From: CAZMNY01 sp964567745
GTDB taxonomy: Bacteria > Planctomycetota > Planctomycetia > Pirellulales > Pirellulaceae
Direction: 5' to 3'
NCBI GenBank assembly: GCA_964567745.1
Contig: CAZMNY010000034.1
Span: 28,876 to 92,875, forward strand
DNA length: 64,000 nucleotides
Part shown: piece after piece, positions 1-8,803 of the stretch
How the letters are laid out: each line of letters starts with the position of its first letter
Position numbering within the stretch: the first letter of the stretch is position 1
Made by a program: the position numbers and the translations under genes
The notes under the pieces: model-generated
Told to the model about the DNA's origin: nothing
The model's database searches: none
What the model saw: the letters and a program-made list of their open reading frames with translations, nothing else

Positions 1-2
1 GT

Positions 3-884
3 TGGGATCAGCTACGCGGGCAGCGGCTCGCGAACATGAAGCGGCTCAAGATCGTTCCGTTTGGTGCAACTCTCTCACCTCGACACTCCAACGTGCCGGC
101 TTGGGAAGAGACGGAACACAAAGAATGGCAGCAACGTCGGATGGAGGTCTACGCGGCTCAGGTCACCGTCATGGACGAAGGCATTGGCCGAATTGTTAAT
201 GCGTTGTCGAAAACCAATCGACTCGAAAACACGCTGCTTCTCTTCACGATCGACAACGGCGGATGTCACGTCGAATACACTCCAAACCGAAAAGGAGACT
301 ATCTCCCCAAGCGGGCGAGGGACGGGCGGCAAATGCGTCCCGGCAATCTTCCGGAAATCATGCCCGGGCCCGAAGACACGTATCAGAGTTATGGGTACGG
401 ATGGGCCAATGCGTCCAACACTCCGTATCGCAATTTCAAGCAATTCGATCATGAGGGCGGAATTCGAACGCCCATGATCGCCTGTTGGCCGCAAGGCATT
501 ACTAACCAAGGCGCGCTTGTTCGAGGCGTTTCGCATCTGGTCGACATCATGCCGACCATTCTCGCCGTAACAGACACCACGGCCGCCAAGCAGCGGATCA
601 AAATGGACGGCCAGTCATTTGCCGGGGCTTTTAGCGGAGACGTTTACGCTGGCCGGCATTCCATGTTCTTCGATCACGCCCGAGGGCGCGCGATGCGGCA
701 TGGCGATTGGAAAATCGTCGCCGAGAAGAAGAACAAGAAGTTCCGCTGGGAGCTTTACAACTTGAAACAGGATCCGCTCGAACTGAACAACTTGGCCGAA
801 TCTCGAACAGCGAAACTCGAAGAGTTGTCCGCAATCTGGGCCGCCGAGTCAGCGCGTCATGCTCGTCAAGCGAAATATAAATGA
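3..884 (+). CDS. Type I sulfatase, C-terminal part (5' end outside window)
   Basis: The frame is already open at the window edge (reads WDQLRGQRLAN before the first Met at 36), so this is the C-terminal part of a larger protein and not a gene starting at 36. It matches the C-terminal half of arylsulfatase-type hydrolases: the metal-site DNGG segment, an HEGGIRTPMI segment typical of the late alkaline-phosphatase-superfamily fold, a 'HLVDIMPTI' helix, and a C-terminal MRHGDWKIV / ELYNLKQDP / NNLAE block. Such enzymes hydrolyse sulfate esters, often of polysaccharides, in the periplasm or outside the cell. The catalytic formylglycine motif (CxPSR) would lie upstream of the window and cannot be checked. 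Substrate unknown. Confidence 0.9.
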   Translation, partial: WDQLRGQRLANMKRLKIVPFGATLSPRHSNVPAWEETEHKEWQQRRMEVYAAQVTVMDEGIGRIVNALSKTNRLENTLLLFTIDNGGCHVEYTPNRKGDYLPKRARDGRQMRPGNLPEIMPGPEDTYQSYGYGWANASNTPYRNFKQFDHEGGIRTPMIACWPQGITNQGALVRGVSHLVDIMPTILAVTDTTAAKQRIKMDGQSFAGAFSGDVYAGRHSMFFDHARGRAMRHGDWKIVAEKKNKKFRWELYNLKQDPLELNNLAESRTAKLEELSAIWAAESARHARQAKYK

Positions 885-968
885 GCTCGATGTAGTCGCA
901 TCGCCGCATTCTTGCTTGGACGCCTTTTGCGCATTGGTAGAGCCCTGCGGTCGCGCGATTTAAGCTCG

Positions 969-1649
969 TCACATCTCATTGGGTGGCAAATCGGTGCCTG
1001 CTGCTGACGGAGGTTCATCGCACCACACAGTGAGAGTGGCCGTCGAATTGGCTAGGTCGATATTGCGAACCTGGACGCGGACGACATTCATGCTGGTTCG
1101 TTTTCTCAAATCGGCAATCAACTCTTCGCGACGCGACGCCCCGATCAAAGTGAGGTTGTCGTACTCGACGGTCTGTTTCAGCAGCTTGCGCGCTGCGGGC
1201 TTATTCGGCTTTCCGTTTCCGCCGTTGGGTTCGCGGCCAACGATGCGTTCCTTGAGCAAAGCCGCCCCGAAAATCAGAAAGTTGACAATCGCGATTTCGG
1301 CGTAGCTGGTCTTCTTGTTCGAAAGGGCGTTGATTACGGCGATCCCGATGACGATAAACAGATACGTCATCTCTTTGGCTCGAATCGCATCGGTCCGATA
1401 ACGCAACACGCCGAAGATCGCGAACAGACCGAGCGCCATGCCGATACCCAATTCGAGTTTCTTCAAGGCAAAGCAGATGAAGAACACCGTGACATTCATC
1501 ATCACGGCGGTGAAGGCGAATTCACGTTCTCGTTGCCCCGGGTACACCGCGAATCGAACAATCAAGCTCAAGAAAAAGACGTCAATCGCAAACCGCACCA
1601 TGAGTTTGTAAACGTCGTCATCAAACAGCGGGACCTCGAAAACCTCCAT
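969..1649 (-). CDS. DUF4956 domain membrane protein
   Basis: 226 aa from the internal ATG at 1649. The open frame extends to 1718, but 1649 is preceded by AGGAG about 10 nt upstream and gives the family-like N-terminus MEVFEVPLFDDD. Three to four hydrophobic segments occupy roughly residues 20-125, followed by a soluble C-terminal domain with a conserved-looking YDNLTLIGA stretch. This matches the DUF4956 family, whose genes in other bacteria often sit beside CotH and VTC (polyphosphate polymerase-like) genes. Two CotH genes lie just upstream on the same strand here, but no VTC gene is visible. Biochemical function unknown; probably part of an envelope-associated CotH system. Confidence 0.8.
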   Translation of the reverse strand: MEVFEVPLFDDDVYKLMVRFAIDVFFLSLIVRFAVYPGQREREFAFTAVMMNVTVFFICFALKKLELGIGMALGLFAIFGVLRYRTDAIRAKEMTYLFIVIGIAVINALSNKKTSYAEIAIVNFLIFGAALLKERIVGREPNGGNGKPNKPAARKLLKQTVEYDNLTLIGASRREELIADLRKRTSMNVVRVQVRNIDLANSTATLTVWCDEPPSAAGTDLPPNEM

Positions 1650-1724
1650 CTCTCGCTCACTCCTGGCTTCCAAACATTCGTCTTCGGAGAAAATAGTCGC
1701 CGCTGCATGTACGGACAATCACTT

Positions 1725-1760
1725 GACTGCCCTGATTGCCCCGATTGCCCCGATTGCCCC
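1725..1760. repeat. 9-bp tandem repeat, four units
   Basis: Three exact copies of GATTGCCCC (1734-1760) preceded by one diverged copy (GACTGCCCT). It lies in the short space between the DUF4956 gene and the end of the CotH-ankyrin gene. No coding role; it may be a slippage-prone linker. Confidence 0.8.
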
Positions 1761-1802
1761 GAAGGGTCAGTCGGGAACGCCCAATGAAGCGTCACACACC
1801 GG

Positions 1803-4040
1803 TCAGTCTAATTGCTTGGCCGTCTTCCCGCCGTATTTTCTCAACAACTCGGCGACCTTCGGCCGACCGGTCTTGACCTGCTCCATGTCCACTCGGATTT
1901 TCAGCAGTGAACCGATGAACCGAAGTATACCCTCCGATTCCTCACTCCACTCATCTGCAATCGTTCCTAACGGCGTCTCACCCATACCATTTTTCATATT
2001 CACTTCCGCCTTCTTCGCAAGCAAAAGCGCGACGACGTCGACGTGGCCTAGATAGGCTGCCGAATGGAGCGGCGATCCGCCGTCCCGATTCTTCTTGTTG
2101 ACGTCAGCGCCCTTAGCGATGAGCATTTCGGCCGCTTTAGCTCGCCCTCCCAGCGCCGCCCACGATAGCGCCGTCAGGCCGTTCGTGTCTTGCCCGTTAA
2201 TGTCGTCCTTGGCTTGAGTCAGCTGACGACGGAGTGCATCGATGTTCCCTAGCTTGGCTGATTGGAAAATATCGGCCGTATCAAGCGTCGGCAGATCGGC
2301 TCCCATCTTGCCCCCGCGTTTGCGGAGCAATGCGGCGACGTGAGGCCGGCCCGTTTTGACGTCCTCCACATCGACCTTAACTCGCACAATCGTGGCAATG
2401 AACCGCACCATGCCTTGAAGCCGATCATTCCACTCGGCGGACGAGCCATCGAGCGGCGTATCGCCCTCGTTGTTGCGAATGTTCACGCTGGCCTTGCCGT
2501 CGAGCAGCAATTTAACAACGTCCGTTCGCCCCAGAAAGGCTGCGCCGTGCAGAGCGGAGTTGCCATCGTTGTTCCTGGTGTTGACGTCAGCGCCTTCCGA
2601 GATCAGATATTGCACCATTTCGGTTTGCCCGGCGAGCGACGCCAGCGATAGCGCCGTGCCGCCTGACCTGTCCCTATCATTGATCTTCGCACCTTTTTCG
2701 AGATGACCTTTGACGGCCCTCACATTGCCGGTCTTGGCGGCGTTCCAAATCGAATCACGATTCCCCCGCGCGAAAACGTTTGGAATAACAGGCGGCGGCT
2801 TTGGAGCGGCGGTCCAAATCGGCATACCTTCGGAAATCTCAGCAAGAATGTCCGCGCGGCGTTTGCCAATAAAGTAACGAACCTTTCTCAGCGCGCGATT
2901 GTGATCGGCTTGAGTTGGCCCCAAATAGGGTTTGAGCATCGCCTCAATACGATCCACCTCAGCCAAGAGAGCGTCTTCATCCCAGTGGTGCTCAAGCAAA
3001 TTTCGCAATGATTTCAAATAGCGGTCTCTTCCCGATTCGAGTTGATAGAGTTTGTGGGCAACGATCCCTTTCGTCTTGACTGAAATGGGAGCGCCTGGGG
3101 TCACGCCCAGTTTCGAGTATTTGTCGAAAAGGCTATCCGCTCCCCAAGGAAGAAAATGGAAACGTCCTGTCTTCGGGTTGAGATAAACAAAGAAGTTGTT
3201 GTTGTTGCCGGAGTAGCCGTCCCAAAATCCAAGTAGACCTTCAACCGCCCAGAATTTGTAGAACGAGTCTAGATCGACAAGTCTGCCGATAGCCGATACG
3301 TTGTCGTTCTGTCCGTCAACCACGTCAACCAGCTTCTTGATATGTTTCCTGCCCGCCTTCTCGCTGCCAAACTTGCGCTCGAAACTTCCTTCCCAGCCCT
3401 CGTGAAAATCGACGACGGTCCCTTCAAACAAAGTCCCATCGGTGTTGCCGAATTCGCGCTTGAAGAGCGGCTTGCGCATCGACTCGACGTGCGAATAGAC
3501 GCCAAGCTTCTTGCCATTAACGGTTACGCTCGCAAAAGCGCATCGAGGCGCAGGGGAACCCACCGCGTTGAAAAGGCGATAGCCCATATATTGACTTACC
3601 AACGATGGATCTTGCTTATTGTTGTTAAACGTAAGGTTGGTGAGGTTGTCGACTGCTCTTTGCTTGTCCACATAGTTCAGCTTGATCTTGAGCGACGGTC
3701 GCGACGAACTCTGCGATCCGATGAATCCTTTCTTGCGAATCCCAACTCTCGGGAACTCCACACCATCAATGCTCAGTTTGGCCTCGACATAGGTGTACGG
3801 AGACTCAACTGGCTCCGTCTTGCGACTCGCCTGCAGCGCCTCAAAGAAATTGCGAGACTGATTTCGAATGGTGTCCCAATCTTTTTCCGCCAACGTGATC
3901 TGTACGTCCAGGACGCGATCACTCGGGAACAGGTCGGCTGAGGAGAGTTCCTCGGCCAAAGCCGGCGGTGCCACCGTCGGAAACAGCAATAAACCGAGAA
4001 TCATCCAACACGCTGCGGAATAAACACGATTGAAAGTCAT
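1803..4040 (-). CDS. CotH-like protein fused to duplicated ankyrin-repeat modules
   Basis: 745 aa using the ATG at 4040, which gives a clean signal peptide (MTFNRVYSAACWMILGLLL... cleaved near ALA-EE) and a GAGG just upstream. An in-frame start at 4115 is possible but adds a charged leader. Residues about 35-420 resemble the CotH family: basic GIRKKGFIGS, PSLKIKLNYV, a NNFFVYLNP strand, then LPWGADSLFDK where CotH kinases have their PWDxD-type metal site. Residues about 428-745 form two tandem copies of a module of about 155 residues. Each has ankyrin repeats (GADVN, ALHGAAFLGRTDVVKLLL, PLHSAAYLGHVDVVALLL) followed by a shared non-ankyrin tail ending VKTGRP-VA-LLRK-GGK. CotH proteins phosphorylate or decorate surface proteins in spores; whether this one is active is uncertain, because the metal-site acidic residues differ. 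Confidence 0.85.
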   Translation of the reverse strand: MTFNRVYSAACWMILGLLLFPTVAPPALAEELSSADLFPSDRVLDVQITLAEKDWDTIRNQSRNFFEALQASRKTEPVESPYTYVEAKLSIDGVEFPRVGIRKKGFIGSQSSSRPSLKIKLNYVDKQRAVDNLTNLTFNNNKQDPSLVSQYMGYRLFNAVGSPAPRCAFASVTVNGKKLGVYSHVESMRKPLFKREFGNTDGTLFEGTVVDFHEGWEGSFERKFGSEKAGRKHIKKLVDVVDGQNDNVSAIGRLVDLDSFYKFWAVEGLLGFWDGYSGNNNNFFVYLNPKTGRFHFLPWGADSLFDKYSKLGVTPGAPISVKTKGIVAHKLYQLESGRDRYLKSLRNLLEHHWDEDALLAEVDRIEAMLKPYLGPTQADHNRALRKVRYFIGKRRADILAEISEGMPIWTAAPKPPPVIPNVFARGNRDSIWNAAKTGNVRAVKGHLEKGAKINDRDRSGGTALSLASLAGQTEMVQYLISEGADVNTRNNDGNSALHGAAFLGRTDVVKLLLDGKASVNIRNNEGDTPLDGSSAEWNDRLQGMVRFIATIVRVKVDVEDVKTGRPHVAALLRKRGGKMGADLPTLDTADIFQSAKLGNIDALRRQLTQAKDDINGQDTNGLTALSWAALGGRAKAAEMLIAKGADVNKKNRDGGSPLHSAAYLGHVDVVALLLAKKAEVNMKNGMGETPLGTIADEWSEESEGILRFIGSLLKIRVDMEQVKTGRPKVAELLRKYGGKTAKQLD

Positions 4041-4410
4041 TGGTTCCTCAGATTGCTGCTGTTTGTAGGGAAATCGTGGCCGAATTGTCGCCGAATGGCA
4101 TGCCATCCACGCCATTACCGGGTCGCTTCGCTGATCGTGGACATCTTTTCAAGCCCGCCACGCGCAGGCAATCGTGGTGCCGCGAAGGCACCACTGCATG
4201 TCAGTACGAATACCCAAACACAGACAAAAAAGTTTCAAGAATCCAATCGTCGGCGATTGCCGGGCCTGTCCGATCAGCATTGGCTTAGGCAATTCCCGGA
4301 ACTACGCTCGCCAGAAGGTGGAGCCCTGCCTGTCAACCGCGCATCCAAACGAAACGTGATGAGCTAGTTCGATCGCCGCTTTCCCACGGTCTGGCGACCG
4401 AAGCTATTAG
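4041..4410. other. Intergenic region between the two CotH genes
   Basis: About 370 bases with no convincing gene. Short open frames here have no family resemblance or ribosome-binding site. It presumably carries the promoter or leader of the CotH-ankyrin gene. No clear terminator hairpin seen. Confidence 0.4.
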
Positions 4411-6099
4411 CTACCTCATACCCGATCCATCGTTCGCGTCGCGATCGTCGTCGACGCGTTTGCTTTCGACTTTCACCGTGACCACGTTGGAGACGCCAGT
4501 CCCTGCTGGCCCCATTGGGGTAGGTCGCACCGCGTAAACTCGATAGCGAAAAATCCTCCCCGTCGCGACGGCGGTGTCGGTCGCTGTTGTGACGTTGGGC
4601 CCCGGCTTGCCGATGTGGTTGCGAAAGTTGACGCCATCCGGACCATCGGCCCGCTGTACAATATGGGCGACTTCGCCGCGCGTGTTGTCCTTCCAACTCA
4701 ACGTGACCGAGCCGGCCGAGGATGTGACTCGAAGTTCCGTCGGCGCGTCGGCGGAAGGCCGACTCGGTTGCGGTCCCTGTTCTCGCCGCTGAGCAAGTTG
4801 CGCCGGATTGGGCCGCTCACCTGGGTTATCCAGCTGAGTTCGGGCTGTCTCGTATCGCTTGCGCACGAATGCATGGATCGAGGCGATGATCGTATCGTAA
4901 CTCTTGTCCTCGGGATTCGTCGCTCGACGTTTAGGAAACGGATCGCGATCGAGGTCCTTCTTGATTCGCTCAAAGACGGCGGAAAACCTCGGAATGAGAA
5001 CGTCCGGATGAAAATGTTTCTCGAGGATTTCGTCGGCCACTTTCCGATATCGCGCAAGGAGCTGCGGGTCGCGCACAATGCGTTCCACAATCGGTGAGGG
5101 CGACTCGCCCAATGTGGGCCAAGCGGCGTTCCAGCCGGAGATCACAGGCACTCGACGAAATGCGTTGTCGGCAAACCCAACATCGAGGTCCCAGGGCAAA
5201 TAGCTCCAACGGTCAGTTTGCGGGTCGTGATACAGGTAGAAGTTGTGGGGGCCAAGCCCGGTCAATTGATCGAACGCACCAGAAAACAACATCACCGCCA
5301 TCGTCTTAAGAAACGCATCCAACTCGATCGCCGAATCTATGACTTCTGCGAACCGCTTAGGATCCGTCCCGTTGATCTTTTCAATCAATTCGAGCACATC
5401 GCGGGCGTCTTTCCAAGCGGCTGGCGACTTCGGCTCAAACGCCAAGCCGCGAGGCCCGCGCCGGGCGGAGTCTGCAGGAACGGGTCCCAAGTTCGCACCT
5501 GCGCCGCCGACATCGTTCTTGTAGAGCGGACCGCCGCCATCGGCAAAGTGGTTCCTCGTAAACACGGTATCGATCCGCTCGACGTTGACATAGACGCCGT
5601 GAAACTTGCCATTCAAATACAATTGGGCGTGATTGCATCGAGACGCCTTGAGATCTAAGTCCCGCAGGATGCTCGTAATGATCGGCTCGCTAAACAGGCT
5701 GCCGAACTGAACGCCGTTGTCGAGCGCCACTCGCTGCAGACCCAAGAACGTCTGCCCTTTTTCGTACTCATTGAACTTGATCAGAAAACTGCGTTTGTGT
5801 TGCTGTCGCGGCTGCGACGAACTGTTCCCTTTGTATCGCACGCCAACCTTTTCGATCGTTCGACCTCGGCAGCGAAACGTTGCAGGAACGTAAATGCGTT
5901 TCGGCAAAGCGGCCTTCATCTTGCTCAGGTTTTTCTCTCTCACTTCCAGGTGAATCGCCTGAACTTGATCGAGTTGGTAGAACCGATCGAGTTCCTTCGC
6001 GTTTCCGCTAGCGATTTCAGAAGGGCTGGTCTGAGCGAGGGCATTTGGCGTGAAGCAAATCGTGACGACGAGCGAAAGCGGAAGAACGCTTTGCACCAT
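4411..6099 (-). CDS. CotH kinase family protein with C-terminal fibronectin-III-like domain
   Basis: 562 aa from the ATG at 6099, which gives a signal peptide (MVQSVLPLSLVVTICF, cleavage near ALAQ). A GTG at 6132 is an alternative; neither has a strong SD. The CotH domain spans about residues 40-400: GVRYKGNSSSQPRQQHKRS (substrate/phosphate-contact-like segment), KIKF-like strand, LYLNGKFHGVYVNVERID, NFYLYHDP and YLPWDLDVGFADN, which fits the CotH metal-binding D-x-D position. A Pro/Arg/Gln-rich linker leads to a C-terminal beta-sandwich (about 455-545) with TELRVTSSAGSVTLSWKDN and a FRYRVYAV strand, as in fibronectin type III. Probably an exported, surface-located protein modifier, in the same group as the neighbouring CotH-ankyrin and DUF4956 genes. 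Confidence 0.87.
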   Translation of the reverse strand: MVQSVLPLSLVVTICFTPNALAQTSPSEIASGNAKELDRFYQLDQVQAIHLEVREKNLSKMKAALPKRIYVPATFRCRGRTIEKVGVRYKGNSSSQPRQQHKRSFLIKFNEYEKGQTFLGLQRVALDNGVQFGSLFSEPIITSILRDLDLKASRCNHAQLYLNGKFHGVYVNVERIDTVFTRNHFADGGGPLYKNDVGGAGANLGPVPADSARRGPRGLAFEPKSPAAWKDARDVLELIEKINGTDPKRFAEVIDSAIELDAFLKTMAVMLFSGAFDQLTGLGPHNFYLYHDPQTDRWSYLPWDLDVGFADNAFRRVPVISGWNAAWPTLGESPSPIVERIVRDPQLLARYRKVADEILEKHFHPDVLIPRFSAVFERIKKDLDRDPFPKRRATNPEDKSYDTIIASIHAFVRKRYETARTQLDNPGERPNPAQLAQRREQGPQPSRPSADAPTELRVTSSAGSVTLSWKDNTRGEVAHIVQRADGPDGVNFRNHIGKPGPNVTTATDTAVATGRIFRYRVYAVRPTPMGPAGTGVSNVVTVKVESKRVDDDRDANDGSGMR

Positions 6100-6285
6100 G
6101 CATAATCGGACGTAGTGGATTGGTCGAGTCACCGTGCGAACTCACTGAATAGGTCGGAGCCGAAACGGGCAGTCTACCACGATCGGGATTCGTAAACATT
6201 GCGTTCGCAAGCCCTACACTTGCAAGCACGGCTCTCGCAAGCACAGCGTTAGGGCACGGACATTAGCCGCAGTCCGCAAGCGATT

Positions 6286-8520
6286 TCAGGGCGCCACTCG
6301 CGGCTCGACGCCTAGTAAGTGCCGGACAAAATAATCGCGACGACGTCGCAAGCCGTAGGGCGATTCGCCAACGCCATGTCCCCCGCCCGGAAACACGATC
6401 ATGTCAAAATCTCTGTCCGCTTTGATCAGCGCATCAACAACTTGCATTGTCGAAGTCGGGTCGACGTTTCGGTCGAGTTCGCCGACCGTGAGCAAGAGTT
6501 TTCCGCTCAACTTGTGCGCGTTGGTGACATTGGATTGCGCGGAATAGTGAGGTCCGATCGGCCACCCCATCCAAGCTTCATTCCACCAGATCTTGTCCAT
6601 GCGATTGTCGTGGCAGCCGCAATCTGACACCGCCACTTTGTAGAAATCGCCATGTGCGAGCATGGCTCGAGTCGAACTCTGCCCGCCGGCCGAACCACCG
6701 TAGATGCCGACGCGATCGATCGACATCGAGGGATATTTCTTCGCGGCCGCCTTGATCCACTTGATTCTGTCGGCGAAACCGCTGTCCCCTAAATTCTTCC
6801 AACAGACATCATGGAACGCGCGGCTACGCCAATTCGTGCCCATCCCATCCATCTGTACGACGATGAAACCCAGTTCGGCCAGCGATTGCGTTTTGTAATA
6901 AGACGAGAATCGCTTCGGCACGAAATAGCCATGGGGGCCAGCGTAGATCTTCTCGATGACCGGATACTTCTTGGCGGGATTGAAATTCATCGGACGCCAA
7001 ATCACTCCATAAATATCGGTCTGGTCATCGCGACCCTTGGCGACAAATCGCTCTGGGGCGATCCATCCCGCCGCCTTGAGCTGCGACCAATCGGCTCGCT
7101 CTAGTTTGCAAACCAGCTCGCCATCGCTCGTTCGGCGAAGATCGTGGACGGGCGGCGAATCGACTCGCGAGTAGGTATCGATAAAGTACTTTCGATCCGG
7201 TGAATATTGAACCGAATGAGTTCCATTGCCACGAGTCAGAATCGTAAAATTGGCGCCGTCAAAGTCGACTCGGCAAATGTGTTCGTAGTACGGATCCTGT
7301 TCGGGATAAACGCCGCATGCCCGAAACCAGACTTGTCGATTTTCGACATCGACTTCCTCCACTCGCTTTACGACCCACTCACCCTTGGTAATCGGGTGCT
7401 TCAGATCGCCCGTCCTGAGGTCGAACAGATACAAGTGGTTCCAACCGCTTCGTTCCGACATCCAAACGAGTTCGTTGGTCTGCGGCAAGTACTTGCTGTA
7501 TCGTTTGTATGCGTAATCGACGAATGTCTTGCTCGCCTCGTCCACCAACACGCCGGTCTCACCCGTTTCGGCGTCGACGGCAATCATTCGCAGCAATTGG
7601 TGGCCGCGCTGATTGTACAAAAAGGTGAAGCGGCTCGAATCGTCTTCCCAACGCAGATCGCCAAGCGACCACGGATTGCGGAACAGCTCGTTATCAATCT
7701 TGATCTGTTTGCGTTGCTCAATGTCGAACAAGCAATAGGTCGACAAATCAATCTCATCACCCGGCTTCAGATACTTGTGCGAATGAAGCTTCGGTTGCAA
7801 CTTGTCCTTAGGCGCCGACTCGATCAGATAAACCTTACGGTCCCCTCCTCGTTTGGTTCTCCGCACAACGAGTTTCTTTCCATCGGGCGACCACTTCATG
7901 CGAGATTGGTAATCGTCTTTCTCCGTCCCATCTGTCGTCAGCTGAACTGTCTCGCCAGTCGTCTTATGCCGCAACGCTACGTTGAAGTCTTTGATGGACG
8001 CTTCCCATTGCGTTGCCGGCTCTCTTGCTTGCTTCCGCGGCGAACTATTCGTCGGAGCTTCTTTGTCCTTCAGTTTCTTTGGTTGTGATGATTCCTCGAG
8101 CTCCGAAGATTTCGACTTCCACTTCCACCACTTCCCACTGGCCTCGAAGAACACCGCATTGTCCGAAAAGATGAGTTGCTTTATGGGCAGCGTTTTCGAA
8201 TCGGCAGGTTTCTTGGTCGCTTTGGACAAGTGCTCGGCCAAGCGATTGTGATCGAACGCCTTCTTGCGCTGACCTTTCTTCATGTCGACGAGGATGAACT
8301 CGCGGTCGCCGTCGGCAAGGTCGTTTCGATACCAAAACTGCTCACGGCCGGCGATCCAGTGCGGCTGGATCCGCGTTTTGAACACTTTGTTGGAAGTCAG
8401 TTTCCGCAGCTTACTCGCGCGGTCGTAATCCGAGCGAGTGCCTTGAGCCAGCAATGCGGCAGGCGTTTGGCCGAGTGCGATCAACGCCCATACGGCAAAC
8501 TGGAAACGGAGTCGTTGCAT
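6286..8520 (-). CDS. DPP-IV-like prolyl oligopeptidase family serine peptidase (S9B)
   Basis: 744 aa with an N-terminal signal peptide (cleavage near LLAQG). AAGGA lies 8 nt before the ATG at 8520. The N-terminal two-thirds is the DPP-IV beta-propeller (SPDGKKLVVRRTKRG, DLSTYCLFDIEQR, LVWMSERSGWNHLYL). The C-terminal alpha/beta hydrolase domain has a full triad: Ser610 in GGSAGG, Asp683 in GELDRNVDP and His715 in GGGHGVG. Family members cleave dipeptides from the N-terminus of peptides, often after Pro or Ala, in the periplasm or outside. A Lys/Glu-rich insertion (about residues 120-170) separates the signal peptide region from the propeller. Stands alone between the CotH genes and the EF-hand gene. 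Confidence 0.93.
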   Translation of the reverse strand: MQRLRFQFAVWALIALGQTPAALLAQGTRSDYDRASKLRKLTSNKVFKTRIQPHWIAGREQFWYRNDLADGDREFILVDMKKGQRKKAFDHNRLAEHLSKATKKPADSKTLPIKQLIFSDNAVFFEASGKWWKWKSKSSELEESSQPKKLKDKEAPTNSSPRKQAREPATQWEASIKDFNVALRHKTTGETVQLTTDGTEKDDYQSRMKWSPDGKKLVVRRTKRGGDRKVYLIESAPKDKLQPKLHSHKYLKPGDEIDLSTYCLFDIEQRKQIKIDNELFRNPWSLGDLRWEDDSSRFTFLYNQRGHQLLRMIAVDAETGETGVLVDEASKTFVDYAYKRYSKYLPQTNELVWMSERSGWNHLYLFDLRTGDLKHPITKGEWVVKRVEEVDVENRQVWFRACGVYPEQDPYYEHICRVDFDGANFTILTRGNGTHSVQYSPDRKYFIDTYSRVDSPPVHDLRRTSDGELVCKLERADWSQLKAAGWIAPERFVAKGRDDQTDIYGVIWRPMNFNPAKKYPVIEKIYAGPHGYFVPKRFSSYYKTQSLAELGFIVVQMDGMGTNWRSRAFHDVCWKNLGDSGFADRIKWIKAAAKKYPSMSIDRVGIYGGSAGGQSSTRAMLAHGDFYKVAVSDCGCHDNRMDKIWWNEAWMGWPIGPHYSAQSNVTNAHKLSGKLLLTVGELDRNVDPTSTMQVVDALIKADRDFDMIVFPGGGHGVGESPYGLRRRRDYFVRHLLGVEPRVAP

Positions 8521-8803
8521 CGGTGCGTTCCTTTGGGATAAGACGCACCTAGCATAGTCAGGCCAGCGGCATTCGTCGAAGGAGGCTCGGCCGAATGGTA
8601 GAAGTTACGCTAGCCGCAAGCTTGCTTGCGAACCAGCACGAGAGCAGATTCTTGTGACTGGGCCTCCGGTCGACTGCGGCAAGGTGGCTTCCAGCCGCAG
8701 GGGACGAACACCAGCGGCGGGTCGTTGGAAGTGACGTGTTTGAACCGTCTACAAAACAATACTGCGGCAGGATGCCCCAGCCATGTAGTAACAGCGAATC
8801 GGA

